Below, piece after piece: positions 26,101 through 41,100 of a DNA stretch of 64,000 nt. The stretch is taken from assembly GCA_934045905.1 (NCBI GenBank), contig OW203769.1:13671705-13735704 (forward strand), read 5' to 3'. The notes under the pieces were generated by a model, which was not told the origin of the DNA, made no database searches, and saw nothing but the letters and a program-made list of their open reading frames with translations. Source of the DNA: Leuctra nigra (lineage: Eukaryota > Arthropoda > Insecta > Plecoptera > Leuctridae). Position 1 is the stretch's first letter, and every line of letters begins with the position of its first letter. A program made the position numbers and the translations under genes.

Positions 26101-29100
26101 CGAACTCGACCTTGAACGGCCGAAACCCGACCCCCTCCTCCTCCTCCATAACAAACATCTCCCCCGGCTCGGGTTCGGAATCCAGACTGATGCTTCTGGT
26201 CCTGCCTCGACCCTCCTCCTCCAACAGCTCGTACGAGTCATGCGATAAGTCCTCGTGACTGTACTGCATCTCCTCCATGCTCCCGTCCCCCATCCGGTTC
26301 CCCCCAACCCCCGTGTCGCTCCCCGACAGGCTCGACGTCGTCCCCGGATAGCTACTCGAATAGATCTTAACCTCGGGCTCCTCGACCGATTTCTTGTTAC
26401 TGAGTTTATACCGCATCTCCAAGTCCTCGTCGTATCTCGTCACCGGCAGATCGAGCTTCCGGTCGGCGAGGTAAACGGCGTCGTAATAACCGCGGCCTCT
26501 CGGCTCCTCGAACTTGGCGTCGAGGTGCAGTTCGCGACAGCTGGAACTCCGCTGCCAGTTGTAGCGGTGCTTGACCGTCTTGGGGAGAGTCGTGACTGCG
26601 ACGGGCACCTTCGGCGACTGCGACCTCTTGGGACGGTTGAGACTGACGCTGCTCACCGTCACCCGCGGGCTTAGGGGCGGGCGGAAAGCGGTCGGCAGCG
26701 TCTCCCGCTGCTTAGTTGGGGCTGTAGTTGGGATTGACAAAGTAGTACCTGCGTCTCGTTCGCGGCGCGCCGGGTAGAAGTGTTGCGGGCTGGAAGTCAG
26801 CGACGATTGAGAAGTCAGCGGCGGCGACGGGCTGCCCGGCGGATGGACGTCGGCCATGTGAGTCGGGGAGGACGTCAACGAGGGCGTGCGCCGACGATGC
26901 TCCGAGGACAGCGTCATCGAGCCGCACGAGAGAGAAGCTTGCGTGCCGACTGGAACACAAACGCACCACACAATGAATACGGTGAAGTGTATCGACCCTC
27001 TGTGTCATTGAAGTCAAGTTATGCCATTATTTTTCCATTTAATTCATGTCTCAACACTTTATATCTACTGTACACAGAAAGAAGAATGAATCAACTGATA
27101 AGCTCTAAAAACTGATTTTTATATATTTTTTTTGATTCCGTTAATCAAGTCAAATGCAGCTAAAAGTTTCTTTGGAGTGCCTTAATTTGAGTCAAGTCTA
27201 GCTGTGTTACTTTTATAAGAGAAGGGGGATAAAACAAACAAAAGTATTGGACTATATTTGTTTGAAAATAAAGTTTAAAACATTTCAGTTTATTATTTCA
27301 GTGTCAACTGTCGACTTTAAAATTAGGTACACCTAGAGAGCCTGTATCAATATAGGATTACTTGGCTTCTGTTCTGTAGATACATATTGTATTTTCGTTC
27401 ACATCTTACAAGCTGCAAATTACATATCCCATATTCTCCTCCAGGGATGAATTCACAAAAGGTATTATCTGCAAATACGTATCATCATTTGATACCAAAT
27501 ACAGTGTTTTAATGAAAGATAATACAAACGATAGTATGTATTAGCAGATAACCTCTTGGTAAAACTACATAAAAAAACATGCAAACAATATCATCGCCAA
27601 ATACGATTGGATCTCAAGCATAGCATAACCCTGCACAAGTATCGGAGTGGCCATCATTGAAACCGCTGTCCCCCGTCCTCGCCGACGGAACTAGAGCAAG
27701 AGAGTGCCTGACCGACATACCGACAGCGTTCTCCCCGAGTGGCAAGAGCGGATGCGCCGACAGGCTCTGTCCGACGTTGGCCACGCTCGAGTGCACCGAG
27801 TTAGAGTGTCGGAACGACTGGGACCTAGAAGAACGACAAACAAAGAGAAGGGGATCAGATGCGTGTCCGCGCTCAGTACATCAGACTGACGTCGTTTAGC
27901 CGTTCCGAGTATTGTTAAGTCGTTCCGTTAGTGTGGTTGGCAAGTGATTTAGTTATGATTTGCACAGCGAGTGAAGGGGAATAGAATGTACATAAAAAGA
28001 CTTTGTTTCTTGTAGTAGACCAAGTCAGAAAAATAAAATTTCACTTACAGTTTGATTCTCTAATGCTTTAAACGCTTTAGGTAAAACCAGAATGAGATTT
28101 CGAGAAAATCAAATTGTATATACAAACAATATTAGAAACCTGAATCACCATACTTTTTAATTGGTCAACAATGCTTTTTAACATTATTTAAGATGTCAAA
28201 AGAACACTTTTATAAACTTTTTTGCTCCTAAGTAGACTTTTGATAACTTTAAATGCAATAATACCCCAAGAAATAGAGCCTGTTCATGTAGATTCTATTT
28301 AACTTCTCTCGCTGTGGATATTGTGCAGATTAGCACTGTCAAGTCATTTGAGATTTAACCTGCGGAGTGCCTGCCAATACTCCCCCCCCCCCCCCCCCCC
28401 CCCCCAATCTTTCACAATGCACTGCTTTTGAGTTCATTTAACACATTTATTTTGTTAGGACCTAAAACATATTTAAAATGTGAAGGGATACCAGAAATCA
28501 TTGGGCTATCTATAATATGATTAGACCTAATTGCTCAAATATGTTTAAGGGGAACAGAAATATGATCAACAAAATACCGTTGATTCAATGTGGGAAAAAT
28601 ATACTAGATGACTGGGTGTAGCGTAATTAAGAAAAATTTTAATTGATCATGATTCCCAGTATCTTCACACATTTATAAATGTATTAGGGGAAGACAAAAT
28701 TATAAGCTGTGCTAATATTAAACACTTGGCCATATCTGAACAGCCCTTCATTGGTTTGATTTTTATCTACCTTCAAGTTTTGCTGTCACTATTGACGAAT
28801 CAAGGCTGAAGTTACCTACGAAACCTTGATGCTAGTACCCGACGTCAAAATCAGAAGTTAAGACGGCTGGGTAGTGAGTTTGATCTTGGAATTTTTATCG
28901 ATTTTTATAAATATCTTTTACTAATGTAATTGTTAACAAAATAAGGTTTTGTACGACTATTCAGAACAGTTCAATGAAAATAATTCCATAGCTTGTAATG
29001 GTTTATTAGATTTACTTTGTCCTACAGATGTTTAGTGCCCGAAAATTAGTAAAATTATGGCACTAAACATCTGTTGGACAAAATAAAACTAATAGCTTTT

Positions 29101-32100
29101 TCCAAACTATGAAATTATTTTCATTGAAAACAATCGATTAAAAAAACTCTTCAAGGTCAAACTCACTACCCAGCCCTCTTAAATGAAAATGATAAATGAT
29201 AATTCGGAAACGTCCTCAAAGCCAAGAGCGACTTAATAATACTCCAAACGGTTAGTTCTAATATTTAACGGAATGATTACTTGGAACTGTTTTTAAAGTT
29301 AGTGCTTTATTACAGTGCTTTGTACTATTCAAACTGATTTTCATAAATACAATCTAGGTTACATTTAAATGGTTTAAAAATGTCTATTTAGAAAATCAAT
29401 ACCTACAAAGACTATCTGTACTAGGTATTATGAAAAGGGACCAGTACAAATAGGCTTCATTCTTGGCATATTTATGTGCAATAACCGTTTTTACATTGTC
29501 AAAATGACTACTAGAAGTCTGATAAAACGAAATGGTTCAGCTTTTCAGATTTCTAGAACAGTTTCGACAACTCAAAAGCTGTTAAAACTTGTAAATACTG
29601 AAGAAATTCTCTCTTTTAATTCTCTCCTGGGCCCCCACAGAAAGGAATCATTATGGGGGTGAAATGGTTTCAGACCAATATGATTTTGCTTCTTTTACGG
29701 AATAAGGGCCCTGGTACAGATATAAATAATTTTTTATATTACTTTAAGAGAATGAAACTAGGCATCAGTTTGAAAATATTTAGATAAACAAGCACTTCTA
29801 GATACATTGTGAATTAGCACCGCAATGAGGTGCAAAGTCCGCTGTACGAGGCGACGCTACGGCTCTACAAGCAGCGTTGCGAGTGAATAAAGCAGTGTGT
29901 AGCGGTGTTATCTCAGCGAGTGTTAGTTACGTGTGCTCGGCATCGGTGTTAGTTACTCCGTCCCCTTCCCTTGGTTCGTGCCACATGCAACGTGATGGGG
30001 AGAACGTGATCGAGGGGGGAGGAGGACACGTACCTCTGGAATGTCTGCCGCTTCACGTAGTTCTCTCGCACGAACTCGACGATCTGCTTCTGCGTCTTGC
30101 CGCTGTATCTGTGGACGGCAAGCAGAGGGTTGAGCGGTACACGAAACAAGACGATCAATCCAATATTTCCTTTAATCAACAATTTATCATGTCATGAACC
30201 AATGTCCATTGTATATTTGATATTTATCTGCAACTTTGGAAGGGTAATTCGGGTTCATCATTATTGTATGGTGTGAAGTATGTTCTCTATGCAATTTTCA
30301 AATGAACTGAGTCTGTAGACAAACTAATCTTTCACCATTGTTCAAAATATAATTCCCCCTTCCTAAGTGCATTCCAAAAAATATGTTCTAAATAGGTATT
30401 GAGAACCTTTTCATTTCTCTGTAAGTACGGTAGGTATTTTGGGGAAAACATGTTTGCATAAATGAAAAGAAGTTTCCGCACAAAACCATATAGCGTCTGT
30501 GGGATGGGCCGCACAACCACAGAAAACTTTGAAATTCAAAAGTGAATTTGGACTATTTCAATTCGTCTCGGACAATAATTTGATGTTTTGTTTTACTTTA
30601 GAGATTTTCTTCAAAATTGTGAGAATTTTTTTTAAATTGTACAATTCCCCCGTAGCAGGGAATTCCCCACCGATTGAGAACCAATGTTGTAGACATTTAC
30701 AATTTTAATTACAAATATAAATAACAGGATGCAACATCCCACTGTATTAACAATGTATAAGTATCTATATTTTCCCTGATTTGATCCGTGTACTTGATGA
30801 TTCTAAGCACGAGTACACGGTAGTACACGGTCCGTCACTGTCGGGTCTGGACAACGTGCCGGGACTGACCGGAAGGAGCTGCCTCGACTGAGCACGCGGG
30901 TCTTCTGCCTCGGCACCCGCTTCACCATGGAGCAGCGGAAGAAGCCGTGGTTCTCCACGCACTTCTTCCAGAAGTTCTTGCACTCGTTGCGACCCTCGAA
31001 GAAGAACTCCACCGTGTCTTTGTAGTAGCCCTGCAAGCAACAGACGTGTCACATGGCACTCGACACTCTGTTGGGCGTCGGGGGAACAATATGGCCATGG
31101 AAATTACAAAATTCATTACTTCTAAAGCCAGTCTTATAAGGATCAATGTTTCGTCAAACTTTAGCTTAATACCGGTCTCAAGTATTTAAAACATGTTAAG
31201 CGATTATCTCCATTTTAAACTTACCTAGGTACTTGAAGGGTCAGTTTTTCAATACCTACTCTGCTAAATTTTAAACACTTGATTAGGACTATATTGCCAT
31301 GGCAACAACCAATGATATTTCTAGAATGATCACTAATTAACTGCTTAGAGCTAATTGAACTTTAGCAGAGTATTGAAAGACCGGGCCTAAGTCTGTGATC
31401 TCTTTGCGTAACAGTTCAAATAAGGTAATGGATCAGGCAAACTTTTTCTAATACAAACTTTTTCTAATAAGAATCCTGTTCTTCTCTCGATTAATTCCTA
31501 GAAAGATCTGTTTTTGGTTTCACCGGAGAATTAATTTATATTTTACATTGTGCTTTACTGCTGGAGAAATTGATCCTTATAAGGAATGCAGGTTTTAGGT
31601 TATAGGTATGGTCATGTCAACAAATTTAACCAATTACGTATTCATTTTGAATATGTCCAACATTTACAAATCAATATATGTAACCAGTTTAAATTAAATT
31701 TGAAATTTACACAACACTAGGTACGATGAGTTTTATGACATTTGTTGCACAAAATTACAATTTGAAGTGATGTCAATGTTGATAACGAAGAGTGTTAATG
31801 ATTTAAATGTTTGAGAGAAGTAAAATATCCTATCCTACTATTTAACACGTATTTTATTTAGTCCAGGCAATATGCATGATTTATTATTACAGATCTCACT
31901 ATTTAGCTAGTGTCTAGAAGAAAGACAAACGTTAGATGCGAAAAGGCAAGCCGATTGTCGAGTGATTACGCAAGCGTCAGCCACTCAAGCACGATTACAT
32001 CGGCAAGCGGAAGAGAACGCATTCGTGTTAGATCAGCAAGTCTACGGAAGCAGAAGTGGAGAGCTTTATGCCGATTCCCGCAAACAGATGCACGCAGTTG

Positions 32101-35100
32101 GAGACCAAAATACTTGAAAAATCGCTGCTGAATTCGAATAAGGTATCGAGGTTCCAACTAGAAGCCGTAATACTTGGCCATTAGCGGTAGGTAAGCTAAA
32201 AAGTCTCAGGGGTGTAATTCGTCAATTATGTCGACAGAGTTTAGGGCCTTCTTCGTCCCCCCCACCTGTCACACTTGATTGATTTAATCATAATCACCAA
32301 TTGAAATCACCATGGGAAAATCGGCCCTCGCTTTTTTTCTCAGAAAGAGAATTTCACACATTTTGATTTTGCCATTTGGGGGAGACGTTAAAAACGATTA
32401 GCAAAAACTGATTCTTTGAATGGTAATTTTACTGTACCTACTACTCTGATTTTAAAATGATTAATTCTGGGAAAGAGAAATTAGCTGTCAATTCATTCAT
32501 GATGAAAATGTCTTCAGGAAAAATCATTTTCATGTCATTTGTAGCCAACGCAGGGAAAAGTGAATTTTCATGTTCACTTTTATGAAACATTTCACGTAAA
32601 TAAATGTGAACATGATGAAGGGATGTGTGACGTGAAAATATCGGAATAAACCTGGGATTGAACTGGGGGCCGCAAATGAGATCCATTCAGGAAGATATTC
32701 TTCACTTCACTTCCTAACAGTCCCACATTACTGAAATCTTTCCACCAACTCAGCATCTCCAACCGTGAACATGTTTGCGAGAATCAGCGAAACAGCGACA
32801 ATATTTATTCAAGGCGAGAATGCAGTTTAACCAATGATTTATGTTTCAAGTTAGCCGTCGGCATGAGAGTGGTGATTTAACTGCGCGTTAAGCGAGAGAG
32901 CGTCGGTTAGTGATCGAGCTAGCGGGCGAGACGTTTACCTCGGTCTGACGTGATCAAGCCAGATGCATCACGGAACCCCAACAAGAGAGAACAAGTGCAT
33001 TAGTTCGTGGCGCCACTTTGTCTCCGCACTGTACCTGCATAGTGTCGTTGCACTTGCAAGCCAAGCCATGTGCTGGCTGTACCACCAGAGGAGGGGAATA
33101 GTTTGTGTGAAGATGCGACAACTAGCATATTTACTTCAATATAAGAAGGACGTTTGTTCAGTGATTGCTGCGTATAATAGACAGTATGGTCCAGTTTTAT
33201 AATACCTGGCTAAATTTTATAGTTGATTATTACTAAAAATTGTGATGGCAGCAACAAATAACTTTCCTTGAATGACCGTTTAAACTTAACTAGTAGGTAC
33301 TAGTTTTAGCAGAGCAATTTTGGTAATTTCATACAATTTTTACTTGAGAATTGAACAAGCTAAATTTCTGAATAATTATGCAATTGCAAACCAAGTTAAC
33401 CCCTTGGGGTCCGAATATTCTACCCATTTCTAACCAAAGAAAGTGTATTTATTTCGACCGTGTGGGCGCCTAATCGTCATCACTTGCCGAAGTATTTACA
33501 TCGCTTTAATCATAATTATATACATCAATACGTTCATCATAATAAATAAAATCACTCTCACAACTATTTACTTCATTTTAACTGTCCAAAAGAAGGTTTA
33601 AAATGTCATCGGAACTAGAAATTGTATACTTGGTAGCCATCTTGGTTGTGCAAGTGTCAAAAAGTTTTCTTGATCGACTTTTATGGATCAATATAAATCG
33701 ATAGTTGCATATATCGATATGAGAAGCGGACTAAAATGTTGCTACATTCACACTCTTCCAAAAGAATGCATTGCAGCGCTATCTTACAACAACCGAATCA
33801 ACTATAAAGTGAATATAGTAGCGCGGGATATATGACGATCAGAGATCGTCAATGGACCGCAAGGCCAGGCAAAACCATGACGAATGCCGTTCGTCAAAAG
33901 ACCCCAAGGGGTTAAAGAATGTTAAAAGTATAAGTTTCACAACTTTTCATATAGATTCTATTCCCCTTCTCTCTTGGTCCGGATATTAATCAGATGAATA
34001 ATTACGAGTTGAAACATTACAGAATTAGAACGTTTCCTCTCAACTCAACAGAAATAAAACTGTGATCAAGTATGTGTAAATGTGTTGGATGAAAAGTCAC
34101 AAAAGTGAGTCCAAGAGTCAACAAAGTTCTCAAACTTTATTTAGATACAAATGCAGAGGGTAGACTGACAATGTCCGTCTTGCCAGATGACCAGTGCAAA
34201 TTATTAAAGAAATTTCTTTTATGCTCAAAGAAATGTTTCTCTAGCATTTTCAAATTGAATTCAAGAAATTCAGCGGTCAAGGCAACCAAGTTACCTATAT
34301 TTAGAAAAAAGTCAGACAGCTAGGAATTGATTTTAGCTGGTGGAAAAATAATACAATAATTTTACGATATGCGTCTACACTCTAGAATTGCTCCTTCATT
34401 TAACGTAATGAAGGTCAAAGTGAAGACTCTTATCGTAAATTTACCAATAATACAAGTGATTTTTCAAGAAATGCTTACAGTAAAAGTAAAGCGAAATACC
34501 TCAGTGTTTTTAGGGTTAGTTTAAAAACTTGTCTGAATCTTGAGGATAAGAGAGTTTGACGTCTGTTCGAGTATCAATTAATATATTTTAGGTCCAATTA
34601 ATTGGTGTTAAAAACCCGCAAGACAATTTTGTTAAACTTCCTACCAATAATCAGGAAATATGCAAAGCTCCATTTGTAGAAAAAGTCACTTGGCAGCCTT
34701 AACCCCTCTGTTTCTCTGTTTTCTGTTTGAAAATTTTGAAAATATACAGATTTTTTGTTTGGTTCTCAATTTCCTGCTTCCTAACTTTTAAACTGTATAG
34801 TACCACGAATATGATCGCGTTCCGACGAGCGAGGTACTTACGTATCCCTCGGGGTGCAGCTTTACGAGGAAGCGCTTGCGCTTGAAGCTGATCTTGCGTA
34901 TCTTGGCCCAGGAGAACGTGTTGATCTTGGTGTAGTTCTGGAACACCACGATGCCCATGTGCGCGACGGCGAGGTTCAGCGGAACGCCCTCGTGGTCCTG
35001 CGCAGCGCAAGTCACACGATAAGCAAATGCAAGGCAAGTTTAAATACAAGACAATGTACCTTTTCGATACACCAGTGTTGGGTAGGAACTAGTTCCTAGG

Positions 35101-38100
35101 AACTAGTTACCGGGAACTAGTTCCTTTTTGGGGAACTTTTAGGGGAACTTAGTTCCTTTATTTTTAAAGGAACTTAGGAACTAAAAAGTTCCTTTTGTAA
35201 GGAGCTTAGGAACTTATTTTACGTTATCTGTTAAGTTCCTTTCGAATAGAAATATAGTATCTTATGACATGATTTAAACAGAATTTATAACGAATAATGA
35301 CCTATTTTTTGTGTCTTTCTAAATTTACCTGATTTCTGAAAATATAATACTTGATCGCTCTGCTTACTCAATTTAGAGAAGGGTAATTTTAAAAAATCCG
35401 GATTGTTTTTGGAGGGCAATGTAACTTAAAAGGAACTTAGTTCCTTACTGGTAACTTTCCAGTTCCTTTATTTGTAAGGAACTAGGAACTGGAACTAGTT
35501 CCTTTTTTATCAAAGGAACTGGAACTAGTTCCTCTATTTGAGGAACTTACCCAACACTGCGATACACTGCAATATAAAGAAATGAAGGTACCAACAAGTA
35601 CCTAGAATATTGTTCATCCTTCACTATTGAATCTTATACGATACAAAAGAAATATATATTTCTTAGTCTCAAATTAGTCAAATTTCTAGTATGTAGTCAA
35701 ATTTTTATGAAAGTACATGAAATGAGTACTTATAATAAATAGTAGAGAAGCAGCTCGTAAACTAAACGTACATGTGTAACTCGAATATTTTTCCAATACT
35801 TATTAGTTATTATTACCTACCAATTTTTATTGGCTTCTGGCACATGATGTTATCATCAGGAGGAGGAAAATGTGTCAAAGCTATAAATAATAGACACATT
35901 ACTTTTCTTAGATGAATATTTCTTCCATAAGTAGAAGAAATACTCTGAAATGTGACTCTGAAAATTTGAGATTGAATAGGGAACGATGGATTCCCCCTTG
36001 CAGGTTGGTTTACTCCCTATACCTTTCCATGATACTTTGGCAACATTTTCTTATGCAATAAACGTACTGCTAAGTGACAAGACACTGACCTTGGCTGCGT
36101 GCATCTTCATGCCGTAGAGCTCGCACCTCCTGGAGGTCTCCAAGAGATTGAGATCCGCCTCGGCCGGACTCTGGCCCGCGTGCTTCTTGTGGTTCTCCAT
36201 GATCCGGCGCTCCAGCTCGTGGTCCTGCGTCGGCGTGAACTTGTACGTCGACAGGTACGTGTGGTCGGGGTAGTCCTCGATCATGTAGTCGCCGCACTCC
36301 GCCTGCACGATGTAGGACGCCATCAGTGCGGCCGTGTTGTCGTTGCACTGCAGCAGTCCTGCGCGGCACATACATACGATGATTAATGAGTGGAATGAAC
36401 AAGTAGGTATGTCGATTCATAACCGAGAAAACTGTATAAAATCCGCCTCTTTGTAGAGGAAAATTGGAACATATTAAATGTGGATCGTCCTCCTTGTACA
36501 TCAATTTATAGTTTGCATAAACTACTACTTTTATTTTATACGTGCAATGCAAAAATATTAAAAATAATAAGACGGCTTAGTAGTGAACGTGGCCTTGAAG
36601 CGGTTTTTAATCGATTTTTTCAATATCTTTTACCAATGTAAATTTGTTAATAACATAAGGCTTTGTACAAGTCTAAAGACATATTCAATGAAAATTATTT
36701 CATAGGTTGGAATGAGATATTAGTTTTATTTCGTCCTACAGATGTTTCGTGCCATATTTTTAGTAATTTTCAGGCACTACACGTCTGTAGGACAAAATAA
36801 AACTAATAACCCATTCCAAGCTATGAAATTATTTTCATTGAACTGTTCTGAGACTCGTACAAAGCCTTATTTTATTAACAATTACATTTGCAAAAGATAT
36901 TGATAAAAATTGATTAAAAAACTCTTCAAGGCACGCTCACTACTTGGCCATCCTAATACCCTCAGTTTCCATGACAAGTTCATGCGTCAAGAATAAAGGA
37001 ACTGATCATTACAACCGAGCATACCTTGACACAGGTCCCGCTTGACCTGCAGGCAATAGAGGTAGCGCGTGAACTCCTCCTCGAGCTGCGCGGGGTCGGG
37101 CGTGTAGAACTTGACGCAGAAGCGGAGGAGAGTGTCGACGAGCGTGAGGCCCACCTGGCGCGACAGCGGCTTCTCCAGGTCCAGCCAGTACTGCCGACAT
37201 TACAAGCAGCGTTAGAATCAGTGCTGCCGACATTACAAGCAGCGTTAGACACAGTGCTGCCGGCATTACAAGCAGCGTTAGAAACAGTACTGCCAACATT
37301 AAAAGCAGCGTTAGACACAGTGCGGCCGACATTACAAGCAGCGTTAGACACAGTGCGGCCGACATTACAAGCAGCGTTAGAAAGAGTACTGCCGACATAA
37401 CAAGCAGCGTTAGAAACAGTGTGGCCAACATTACAAACAGCGTGAGAAACAGTGCTGCCGACATTACAAGCAGCGTTAGACACAGTGCTGCCGGCATTAC
37501 AAGCAGCGTTAGAAACAGTGCTGCCGACATTACAAGCAGCGTTAGACACAGTGCTGCCGGCATTACAAGCAGCGTTAGACACAGTGCTGCCGGCATTACA
37601 AGCAGCGTTAGACACAGTGCTGCCGGCATTACAAGTAGCGTTAGAAACAGTACTGCCGACATTACAAGCAGCGTGAGAAACAGTGCTGCCGACATTACAA
37701 GCAGCGTTAGACACAGTGCTGCCGGCATTACAAGCAGCGTTAGAAACAGTGCTGCCGACATTACAAGCAGCGTTAGACACAGTGCTGCCGGCATTACAAG
37801 CAGCGTTAGACACAGTGCTGCCGGCATTACAAGCAGCGTTAGACACAGTGCTGCCGGCATTACAAGCAGCATGGGAAACAGTGCTGCCGACATTACAAGC
37901 AGCATTAGACACAGTGCGGCCGGCATTACAAGCAGCGTTAGAAACAGTGCTGCCGACATTACAAGCAGCGTTAGACACAGTGCTGCCGGCATTACAAGCA
38001 GCGTTAGAAACAGTACTGCCGACATTACAAGCAGCGTTAGACACAGTACTGCCGGCATTACAAGCAGCATGGGAAACAGTTCTGCCGACATTACAAGCAG

Positions 38101-41100
38101 CATGGGAAACAGTGCTGCCGACATTACAAGCAGCATTAGAAACAGTACTGCCGGCATTACAAGCAGCGTTAGAAACAGTACTGCTGACATTACAAGCAGC
38201 ATGAGAAACAGTGCTGCCGACATTACAACACGCGTGAGAAAGCTCGAGCGCAATCAGACAATATTTCGTATCGATTGCCTCGCACGTAATCCACAATAAG
38301 GCAAGTTGGAGCTATGTTTGATGATCGAGAAGTGGCCGAAAGTGTTTTCATGTCTTTTGATTCTAATCTCTTGAAAATCTCAACCAAAGCTTATTATTTT
38401 TGAATGTGCATCAATCTAGATCACATGCACAAAAATGGATTGCTTGATCAATATTTTATACAGAGCATCTTCCTTTTAGGAAATCAGTACAAATAGGTAT
38501 TAAATTTTACCAATAGCTGCATCGTAAGACCCCATTTGTTAAACCTAATCTGCACATCGTCTTTTCATAAATAATCCAGAATTTATTTTACAGTCTTGAA
38601 GAATTGCATTTTTCATGTCATCATATGTACACTCGGCCAAACAAAACTTGAACGTTGACCAAATTTGAATGACTGCTGGTCATGTCCCATAACCAATCAA
38701 AGCTTGTTATTATCATTGAAATGTGAGGTAACCTACTTGAGTGAGACAATGAGATCGCTAAGACTGACTTCTGATGGTGCGATCTAACATTTATCAGCCT
38801 ATCAGATTTATTTAACGTTCAAGTTTTGTTTAGCCAAGAACCTTAGCCAAGGTCACATAATAAAATTGTCTTATACTGTTTCTTATTGTCATCTTCATAG
38901 TGAGTAGGTACATGATAACTTGGTTTAAAGAACATGCAAATGAAGATATTTATGATGGAGAATGTACTCTTTGATGTGTAAAAATTGTCCTTCGCAGAAC
39001 AGAGCAAATTTCCTTTTAATTTCAGCCACGTTATAAAGTTTATTTTTAGTACAATTTCATACAGTAGAAGCGTATCTTTGTACCTTTGTCACTATTTACG
39101 TAGTGCCCAAGTAGATATCAATCAAATGTACAACATTACGAAATGTTTGCAATATAATCTAAGAATAGTGACTCATAATGAAGCATGCAATACCAGACAC
39201 AATACCTTGTTAAAGATTAAAGATAAACACAGATTAAAGATTAAAGAACCCAATAAAAATCTGACAAAAAAGATAAAACTATTTCAGAAAAAATAGTTTA
39301 GGAATATGCCCACAGGTTCGGTTTTTGAACCGCAGGTTCGTTTGTTGAACCACCTCCATTTTGAATTTCTGAGTCCATTATGAGATGATTTATGGCGTTT
39401 TCCACTGGCCACACTGTAGGGTTGCACTGAAATGACGTCACCAATGCAAATTTCAAACTGAGTGCAGAACTAGTGCGGCTCAGTGCAGCCAGTGGAAAAC
39501 GTCATTATTACTGTTGATTTCAATACTATACTGTAATCAATTAGATTTTGATAAGTCAAATTACATGAGGAAATAAAGTCAAGACAGTGACAGCTGTAAC
39601 TGTTGTTTTTCAATAATTAATAAACAGAAGTCCCAATATTCTGATTGTGTGTTCAATGTAATTATAACCTCCTTGTACAAATATCATTTACAGGTTATCA
39701 AGGTTCAGTTCGCATTTGATATCTAGAGGTTCCACTCGCGTTCGGATTCTACTTCAGAATTGAAGGTTCACACAACCCTAAAATAATTATGTGATTGAAT
39801 AGTACTTTACACCAGAAAAATCTTTATGTCATACACAATTACAGGGCTCCCAACAGTTTCTACCTTCAAAAATAGTGAGTTTTAATGACTTTTAGGTAGA
39901 AAAAAATGGCCAAATAATGGCCAAACAAAGTAATCGACGTTTTGAATATAAAATAGATAAGTTATACATGTAACGTCCCGGGAAAATTTTGAATTTCAGA
40001 AACAATTTTGGTGGCTTTCTAATGATTTGTACATGCATTTAAGCCAATTTTGATTTTCATGAAAAATAAGTGGGATTAAGTGGGAATAAGTGGGATTTCT
40101 TTTTCCAAAAAAATTACTTTATATGACCAAATGGCTATAAATCATGAAAATAATTACTTTTATTGACCTGGCTCAAAAAAACTGACTTTTAGTGAAAATA
40201 GTGATCTGTTGGGAGCCCTGCAATTACATAATCGAATAAATAACGATAAAAATTGGTCTGTAAACTCTCCAAGGACTCGCTCACACTTGTTAATTAGTAT
40301 AATTAATGGAAGTGTGTTGAAAACTTATTGTAATGAACGAATGTCCTGCATTTTTTTCTCGGAATGTAATTTTGTCAAAGACAATTAGTTAAAGCCGTCT
40401 GCCGTCAAAAAAGAGAGCAACTAATGAAGCACTAATGAAGAATCTCATTAACAGTCACAGCCATACGAATGCAAGTGTACAGCCAGTTATGTTGATTCAA
40501 CGTGAAGGATGCTCGACTTTTACGTCCGTGGTCTTTGAGCTTGTTTTCTACTCTACAACGAGGGTTGTTGTCTGTCCAAAGTTGTGACAAAAGTGCAATC
40601 TTGGAAGGTCAAACTACGTTAATAAAATTCTTATGTAAATGTAACTTTTATTAGTAATCATCTTCATATTTATTACGTAGTCATCTCTTTTGACTATTTT
40701 TACTCGAATCTTTCTTTTCTGGCTTTAGGTGTGATTCAGATTACACCATTCCTCTATTTACAATATGACATTTTGCATACCGTCTGGTGTGTTTATAGTG
40801 TTTGAACAAAATACTGGGATTTATATGAGTGAAAATGTTACAATCAAGTAGAATTTTGCAAGATTGACAAACAGTTATTTAATAAAAATCAGTTATGATT
40901 TTTATGTGTGTCAATTTGTTCTTTTGTTCTACCTACTCAAATGAACTGAAATCCGATCAAAATCATTCGTACAATACAAAACCTATAGATTAGCAATTCT
41001 AATAGCATAGGTATTTACGGAGGCTTGTTTTTTGAGTCAACGAGTATTAAGTAGGTAGTATTATCTATTGGTAGTACCAATTTTTTTTTCTATCTCGATA

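Noticed and set aside
20162..26777. Many plus-strand and other-frame open frames opposite the giant exon (up to 281 codons)
   Set aside because: They are shadows of a GC-rich coding exon; the minus-strand 2308-residue frame has the splice phase, composition and repeat evidence.
31910..32131. 73-codon plus-strand frame
   Set aside because: Basic, low-similarity peptide with no start context or neighbouring exon; likely chance.
36980..38299. Long open frames (up to 438 codons) on both strands through the 33-bp repeat
   Set aside because: A 33-bp period keeps any stop-free frame open; several frames are open at once, and the true coding frame of exon B is closed here by TAA in each unit.
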